Below, one piece after another: positions 6,188 through 9,046 of a stretch of DNA of 9,046 bases; within the stretch, counting starts at the first letter, position 1; every line of letters starts with the position of its first letter. The translations under genes and the position numbers were made by a program. The stretch is from Streptosporangiaceae bacterium (lineage in GTDB: Bacteria; Actinomycetota; Actinomycetes; Streptosporangiales; Streptosporangiaceae). A model generated the notes under the pieces. It was not told the origin of the DNA. It saw nothing but the letters and a program-made list of their open reading frames with translations, and did no database searches. The DNA is taken from positions 1-9,046 of the forward strand of contig JASHTQ010000551.1 of NCBI GenBank assembly GCA_030040475.1, in the 5' to 3' direction.

Positions 6188-6203
6188 CCTGCCCGTACCG
6201 TAC

Positions 6204-6219
6204 GCCGGCTAGGCCCGGC
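6204..6219. terminator. Small hairpin between convergent DUF899 and methyltransferase genes
   Basis: GCCGG (6204-6208) and CCGGC (6215-6219) can form a 5-bp stem with a 6-nt loop at the 21-bp convergent junction. Short and without a U-tract, it is only a weak terminator candidate. Confidence 0.2.
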
Positions 6220-6880
6220 GCAAGAGGACGGCATGGTCGTCACCATCCTTCAGGTGCCTGTCCATGCGCCAGCCGGTGCCATCTACCAGGGCGGCCATCC
6301 GATCGGCCGGAATGTTGTACTGAGACCACCAGGGCGTGACCAGGTCCCGGTAGCGGATCCGCAGGACAACCCGGGGCGGGCCGTCCGGGGTTACCGAGTC
6401 GCCGACCAGGACAGCGCCGGGCAGGGTGAGTTCGGCCAGCCGGGCGAGCAGCCGCCGGTTTCCTTGCCAGGAGCCACCGAGGCCGAGGTTTCCGCACGAC
6501 AGCAGCACGCCTGCCCACGGCAGGTCAGACGGAGGATCGTTCAAGTCACCCAGCCGGACATCGGCTACGCCACGGCGGCGGCATACCTCCGCGGCTCCGG
6601 GCGAAGCCTCGACGGCGGTCACGGGCAGCCCTCGCGCCTGCAAGTACAACGATGCCCGGCCGGCGCCAGCACCAAGGTCCAGCACGGGGCCGCGCTCGAT
6701 GAGCGGCAGGAGTTCCCGGTCCCACCAGTCCCACTGCCCGAAGCTGCGAAAGAACCACTCCGGACGCATGGCAGGCCCGGACTGGCCGTCCTGGAGTTCA
6801 AGTACAAGGCCGGGCACCTCCCGGCCCGCCAGGCAGTCGAGGAGGGCAGCCCCGAAGGCGTCCTGCGACGCGTCGATCAC
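6209..6880 (-). CDS. Class I SAM-dependent methyltransferase, last gene of four-gene operon (223 aa)
   Basis: A Rossmann methyltransferase with motif I PVLDLGAGAGRASL (65-78), the strand-2 acidic residue E91 in VTAVEASPG, and the aspartate D112 in RLGDLND (109-115). Residues 38-60 (AMRPEWFFRSFGQWDWWDRE) form an aromatic-rich N-terminal lid. The C-terminal half (RIRYRDLVTPWWSQYNIP) is also aromatic-rich, suggesting a hydrophobic small-molecule substrate, although this is inference. The GTG start at 6880 is supported by GGGAGGTG (6886-6893), which overlaps the stop of the preceding 49-residue gene, so translation is likely coupled. The methyl acceptor is unknown. Confidence 0.8.
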   Translation of the reverse strand: MIDASQDAFGAALLDCLAGREVPGLVLELQDGQSGPAMRPEWFFRSFGQWDWWDRELLPLIERGPVLDLGAGAGRASLYLQARGLPVTAVEASPGAAEVCRRRGVADVRLGDLNDPPSDLPWAGVLLSCGNLGLGGSWQGNRRLLARLAELTLPGAVLVGDSVTPDGPPRVVLRIRYRDLVTPWWSQYNIPADRMAALVDGTGWRMDRHLKDGDDHAVLLRRA

Positions 6881-6884
6881 GGCC

Positions 6885-7034
6885 TCACCTCCCGCGGAAT
6901 ACGATGTGGCCGGTCGCCTCGAGGGCGATGGCGAGGGCGAAGACCGCGATGATGAGAATCACCACGAGCAGCCTGGTTACCTGGCTCGCCTGCCGTTTTT
7001 GTTGATGGGGGCGCAGGTGCGGCTTGTTACTCAT
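6885..7034 (-). CDS. 49-residue single-pass membrane protein
   Basis: The product is a short basic N-terminus (SNKPHLRPHQQKRQ, residues 2-15), one transmembrane helix (about 21-39, RLLVVILIIAVFALAIAL) and a short tail ending VFRGR. By the positive-inside rule the N-terminus is probably cytoplasmic. Three things support it as a real gene: GGGAGG (7041-7046) sits 6 nt before the ATG although it lies inside the upstream YjbR gene; its first 8 bases overlap the YjbR end (ATGAGTAA); and its stop lies 4 bp before the next start. I do not recognise the family. It may anchor or regulate one of the flanking proteins; that is speculation. Confidence 0.7.
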   Translation of the reverse strand: MSNKPHLRPHQQKRQASQVTRLLVVILIIAVFALAIALEATGHIVFRGR

Positions 7035-7455
7035 CAGATGCCTCCCGGAACGGCCGCCGCCGACAGTCAAGCAGGGCGGTGAGCTTCTTCGGCGCCAGGA
7101 TCCGGTAGCTCTGGGTCACGAGCTCACGGATCTCCTCCCAGTCCGTGTCGTCTGTGAGCACCACCACGATGCGATCACGGCCCGCCCGCGAGGCGAAGAA
7201 CGGGTGGCCGATGGACAGCAACGCCTCGCGTTCGTCGGGTTCGGCGCGCAGTACGAGCAGCGGAACGGGCTTGCCGGCCGAGTCCTTCCACGCCACGAGC
7301 AAGCAGAACGACCTCCGGCGGATGTCGAACGACCGCGCCGTCGATCTCGCGTCGGTTAGTGAGTCGTCGACTCGCACCGTCACCTCGGGCAGCGCCAGGC
7401 ATAGCGCGCGGATCCGCTCGACGATGTCTTCTGGAACCTCTATGGACGTGCTCAT
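7027..7455 (-). CDS. MmcQ/YjbR-like (CyaY-fold) protein (142 aa)
   Basis: The protein has the features of the YjbR/MmcQ family: an N-terminal helix with RALCLALPEVTVRV (16-29), the strand RSFDIRRRSFCLLVAW (41-56), LLVLRAEPDEREALL (66-80), a strand GRDRIVVVL (92-100), the DTDWEEIRELVTQSYRILAP block (103-122) and KKLTALL at the end. The fold is thought to bind DNA or small ligands, but no biochemical role is established. The ATG at 7455 was chosen because it overlaps the previous gene's stop as ATGA and the family similarity begins there; the frame could extend to 7659 but only as an antisense-like shadow inside the methyltransferase gene. No strong Shine-Dalgarno, so translation probably depends on coupling. 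Confidence 0.8.
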   Translation of the reverse strand: MSTSIEVPEDIVERIRALCLALPEVTVRVDDSLTDARSTARSFDIRRRSFCLLVAWKDSAGKPVPLLVLRAEPDEREALLSIGHPFFASRAGRDRIVVVLTDDTDWEEIRELVTQSYRILAPKKLTALLDCRRRPFREASDE

Positions 7456-8051
7456 CTGACCGCGGTCACGCTCTGAATGATGACCGCGTAGCAGGGATGC
7501 CACTGCGGGTCGCGCAGTCCGGCGGCGATGATCAGCCTGTTGGCGCGGGACCTGGTGCGCGCCTTGCCGCGGCGGCTCCCCACCATTGTCGGCCATAGCA
7601 GGCTCGAGAACTGGTCGGTCAGCACCAGCGTGCCCCCCGGCGCGAGGGCGCGGGCGCACTCGCGGATCCCGGCGGCCTGGTCGGTCCAGTGGTCAAAGGA
7701 CGTGGTGCTGACCACCAGGTCGTAGGCGCCTTCGTCGGCGGGAAGCCGCTCGGCTGTTCCCTGCACGAAGTTCAGCCGGTCATCAGACGAAGCCGACCGC
7801 GCCACCTCGATCATCTTCGGTGCCGCGTCGACGCCGAGGAATTCGCTCGCCCGCGGCAGCCGGGATGCCAGCCGGCGCAGGAGGTAACCCGTCCCGCAGC
7901 CCACGTCGAGGACGCGTCGCGGCGCCGGCACCCGGCTGAGGGCAAGCTGGACTACGCGGTCGGAAATCTCCTTGTGCAGCTGCCCGTGCCGACCCGACTC
8001 ATATGACGCGGCACGTTCGTCGAACGCCTGCACGTCCCGCTCAGATGGCAT
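7452..8051 (-). CDS. Class I SAM-dependent methyltransferase, first gene of four-gene operon (199 aa)
   Basis: A UbiE/Methyltransf_11-type protein: FDERAASYE start (10-18), motif I RRVLDVGCGTGYL (45-57), strand-2 acidic D75 in FLGVDAAPKMIEVAR, adenine-binding QGTAERLPADEGAYDLVVS (97-115), FDHW (119-122) and ARALAPGGTLVLTD (133-146). The C-terminal region carries a basic stretch (SRRGKARTRSR, 159-169). Substrate unknown. The ATG at 8051 is chosen over upstream in-frame starts because the methyltransferase fold begins here and the earlier sequence overlaps a permease fragment in another frame. No good Shine-Dalgarno precedes it, but an inverted repeat does. Confidence 0.85.
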   Translation of the reverse strand: MPSERDVQAFDERAASYESGRHGQLHKEISDRVVQLALSRVPAPRRVLDVGCGTGYLLRRLASRLPRASEFLGVDAAPKMIEVARSASSDDRLNFVQGTAERLPADEGAYDLVVSTTSFDHWTDQAAGIRECARALAPGGTLVLTDQFSSLLWPTMVGSRRGKARTRSRANRLIIAAGLRDPQWHPCYAVIIQSVTAVR

Positions 8052-8053
8052 AA

Positions 8054-8070
8054 GGCAAGTCTGTCTTACC
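8054..8070. promoter_or_regulatory. Inverted repeat just before the methyltransferase operon
   Basis: Minus strand reads GGTAAG-ACAGA-CTTGCC: 6-bp arms (one mismatch) around a 5-bp centre, ending 2 bp before the ATG at 8051. TetR-type repressors often bind sites of this shape over promoter or start regions. There is no regulator gene beside it, so the binder is unknown. Confidence 0.3.
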
Positions 8071-8082
8071 CAGGCCGCCCGG

Positions 8083-8295
8083 TCATGCGTCCCGTCGGCG
8101 GAGGACCCAGAAGGTGACCGGCGGCACGTAGTGCTTGCGGAGCCAGAGTGCGATAGCGAGCCTGATGCCGGCGAACCCGGCCAGGGTGACGCCCAGTGCG
8201 GGCAGCGTGCGGCGCAGCAGGGTGCCGACGCAGATCCCGAGGGCCATGGCGAAGATCGCGTAGCCAAGGACCGGTGCTTCGATCGCTTGTACAGG
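8083..8295 (-). pseudogene. Internal fragment of an ABC-type transporter permease
   Basis: The frame between a TGA at 8296-8298 and a TGA at 8083-8085 encodes 70 residues that strongly resemble the middle of actinobacterial ABC transporter permeases: PVLGYAIFAMALGICVGTLL (8-27), RRTLPALGVTLAGFAGIRLA (28-47) and LWLRKHYVPPVT (50-61), i.e. two membrane helices plus the typical W-R-HY-PPV ending. Intact members are about 300 aa or more with further helices on both sides; here both are missing, and there is no start codon with a Shine-Dalgarno (only an ATG at 8247 inside the first helix). It is therefore called a relic left between the tail-anchored protein and the methyltransferase operon. No cognate ATPase gene is in the window. 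Confidence 0.6.
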
Positions 8296-8319
8296 TCAGG
8301 CCGCGCTGAGGCGTCCGCG

Positions 8320-8562
8320 CTAATGATGCGTCGCGATGATAAGGCAAATGATCAAGATGACCGCAGCGGCAGAAAGTATCAGGATCACCGTGAGAACGTG
8401 CTCAAGGATCCAGTCCCGGCGTGCTATCCGCTGCCGGTCCTTCGCCGTCATCCTAGGCTGGGGCGGTTGATAGCCAGGGGGAGGATCGTGCAGGTAGAGT
8501 CCTCGGCGGCCCCGGCCCAGGCGGTCTTCTGGGTCTCGTCGCGGGCCGCCAATCCAGACCAT
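8320..8562 (-). CDS. 80-residue tail-anchored membrane protein
   Basis: The N-terminal half is basic and proline-rich (GGPRRDPEDRLGRG; DPPPGYQPPQPR, residues 26-37), followed by KDRQRIARRDWILEH (41-55) and a hydrophobic helix (about 52-77, VLTVILILSAAAVILIICLI) only three residues from the C-terminus (THH). This suggests a cytoplasmic domain held by a C-terminal anchor. The ATG at 8562 has AGGGAGG (8567-8573) 4 nt upstream; the same frame is open further upstream to 8712 but that part overlaps the S51 gene end and lacks a ribosome site. The family is not recognised. A shorter form from M38 is possible. Confidence 0.65.
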   Translation of the reverse strand: MVWIGGPRRDPEDRLGRGRRGLYLHDPPPGYQPPQPRMTAKDRQRIARRDWILEHVLTVILILSAAAVILIICLIIATHH

Positions 8563-8632
8563 CAAGCCTCCCTGCCGCCGCTCTGCGCGCAGTCTAGCTC
8601 CGTGCCGGCTGCTCGAAAAGGTCCCTGCCGCC

Positions 8633-8660
8633 GCGCTCTGGCCGAGTTCGGGCCGAGCGC
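8633..8660 (-). terminator. Strong hairpin after the S51 gene
   Basis: GCGCTC plus GGCC (8633-8638, 8640-8643) pair with GGCC plus GAGCGC (8651-8654, 8655-8660), leaving one bulged base at 8639 and a 7-nt loop: a 10-bp GC-rich stem beginning 8 nt after the S51 stop. It lacks a U-tract, as many actinobacterial terminators do. It probably separates the S51 transcript from the tail-anchored protein gene. Confidence 0.55.
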
Positions 8661-8668
8661 TCTCTGGG

Positions 8669-9046
8669 TCAGGGGCTGAACAGCTTCCAGTGCCCTTCGG
8701 AGACGACCTCAACGGTGCCGTCGGTCACTTTGACGGCCGTCTCATCGTCTATTGCGTACGTCGGTACAGGTAGCCGGCCGGCCCATTTTTCCGCGTTTGC
8801 CACGTCTTGGTGATCGTCGTATTCCACGTGCGGAATGATCGCGAAATCAACGAGTCCCACCCCCTCAGCCATGACCAGGGTCATGGTGATTTCTCCCTCG
8901 GGTCCGGCGAATACGATGTCTTCGGACGAGAGCCGTTCCCCGCTGCATCTGGGCGGATCAAAATACGTCTCGCCGAACATCGAGGCCATCGCGATGCTGC
9001 CGGCGCTCACCCCCACGTACACCGTCTCGGGCCGCAAGGACGGCAG
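8669..9046 (-). CDS. Peptidase S51 (dipeptidase E/cyanophycinase-like) protein, C-terminal 125 residues; cut by window edge
   Basis: The frame is open to the right edge, so the start lies outside. The visible part holds the S51 nucleophile elbow VYVGVSAGSIAM (residues 9-20 of the fragment, Ser14), and a second catalytic position FAIIPHVEYDDH (68-79, His73), in the order seen in PepE-type Ser-His-Asp/Glu enzymes with a class I glutamine-amidotransferase fold. The end, YAIDDETAVKVTDGTVEVVS and WKLF, is typical of the family. Family members cleave Asp-X dipeptides or related peptides in the cytoplasm; the exact substrate here is not known. About half of a usual 210-230 aa protein is visible. A strong hairpin follows the stop. 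Confidence 0.85.
   Translation of the reverse strand: MPSLRPETVYVGVSAGSIAMASMFGETYFDPPRCSGERLSSEDIVFAGPEGEITMTLVMAEGVGLVDFAIIPHVEYDDHQDVANAEKWAGRLPVPTYAIDDETAVKVTDGTVEVVSEGHWKLFSP

Noticed and set aside
7457..7468. 12-bp perfect palindrome TGACCGCGGTCA
   Set aside because: It lies inside the methyltransferase's last codons next to the YjbR start; without other signs I regard it as coding chance.
7456..7659. N-terminal extension of the YjbR-like gene
   Set aside because: The extension is Arg/Pro-rich out-of-frame translation of the methyltransferase gene; family similarity begins at 7455.
8066..8347. 93-codon minus-strand frame starting MPYHRD
   Set aside because: Arg/His/Pro-rich shadow; the permease-like sequence is in another frame of the same strand.

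Overview
The window is about 70% G+C. It uses GTG as well as ATG starts, many ATGA/GTGA-type gene overlaps, and third codon positions dominated by G and C. This points to a high-GC actinomycete chromosome; gene content (GH63-like glucosidase, DHA3-type MFS exporter, DUF899, YjbR, a permease fragment resembling streptomycete-type ABC permeases) fits that but does not fix genus. No tRNA, rRNA, CRISPR array or insertion sequence was seen.

Layout. (1) 1-1286, minus: 5' part of a large GH63-like glucosidase, running off the left edge. (2) 1357-1788, plus: a stand-alone Rcp1-like receiver protein, divergent from the glucosidase. (3) 1789-1975: a gap with a post-stop hairpin, an AT-rich block enclosed by an 8-bp inverted repeat, and a palindrome. 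(4) 1976-3190, plus: an MFS exporter. (5) 5226 down to 3206, minus: a compact three-gene set: ribbon-helix-helix (RHH) regulator, a Doc/Fic-like protein with a broken active-site motif fused to a ClpC-type double Clp-N domain, and a SAM methyltransferase. (6) 5420-6187, plus: a DUF899 thioredoxin-like protein. (7) 8051 down to 6209, minus: a tightly overlapped operon of SAM methyltransferase, YjbR-like protein, 49-residue membrane protein and second SAM methyltransferase. (8) 8083-8295, minus: a decayed internal fragment of an ABC-type permease. (9) 8320-8562, minus: an 80-residue tail-anchored protein. (10) 8669-9046, minus: the C-terminal half of an S51 (dipeptidase E-like) protein, running off the right edge.

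Most notable is 4025-5226. It has the architecture of a toxin-antitoxin pair (small RHH protein upstream, GTGA overlap, Doc-like second gene, probably leaderless promoter). However, the Doc-like part has lost the His, Gly and Asn of the Fic motif, and the protein continues into a complete two-repeat Clp-N domain, the part of ClpC that recruits substrates and adaptors. Whether this is a domesticated toxin, a ClpC adaptor/decoy or a conflict system cannot be settled from sequence alone. The second most notable item is the two-methyltransferase operon with an embedded mini-membrane protein. The remainder looks like ordinary actinobacterial accessory chromosome.
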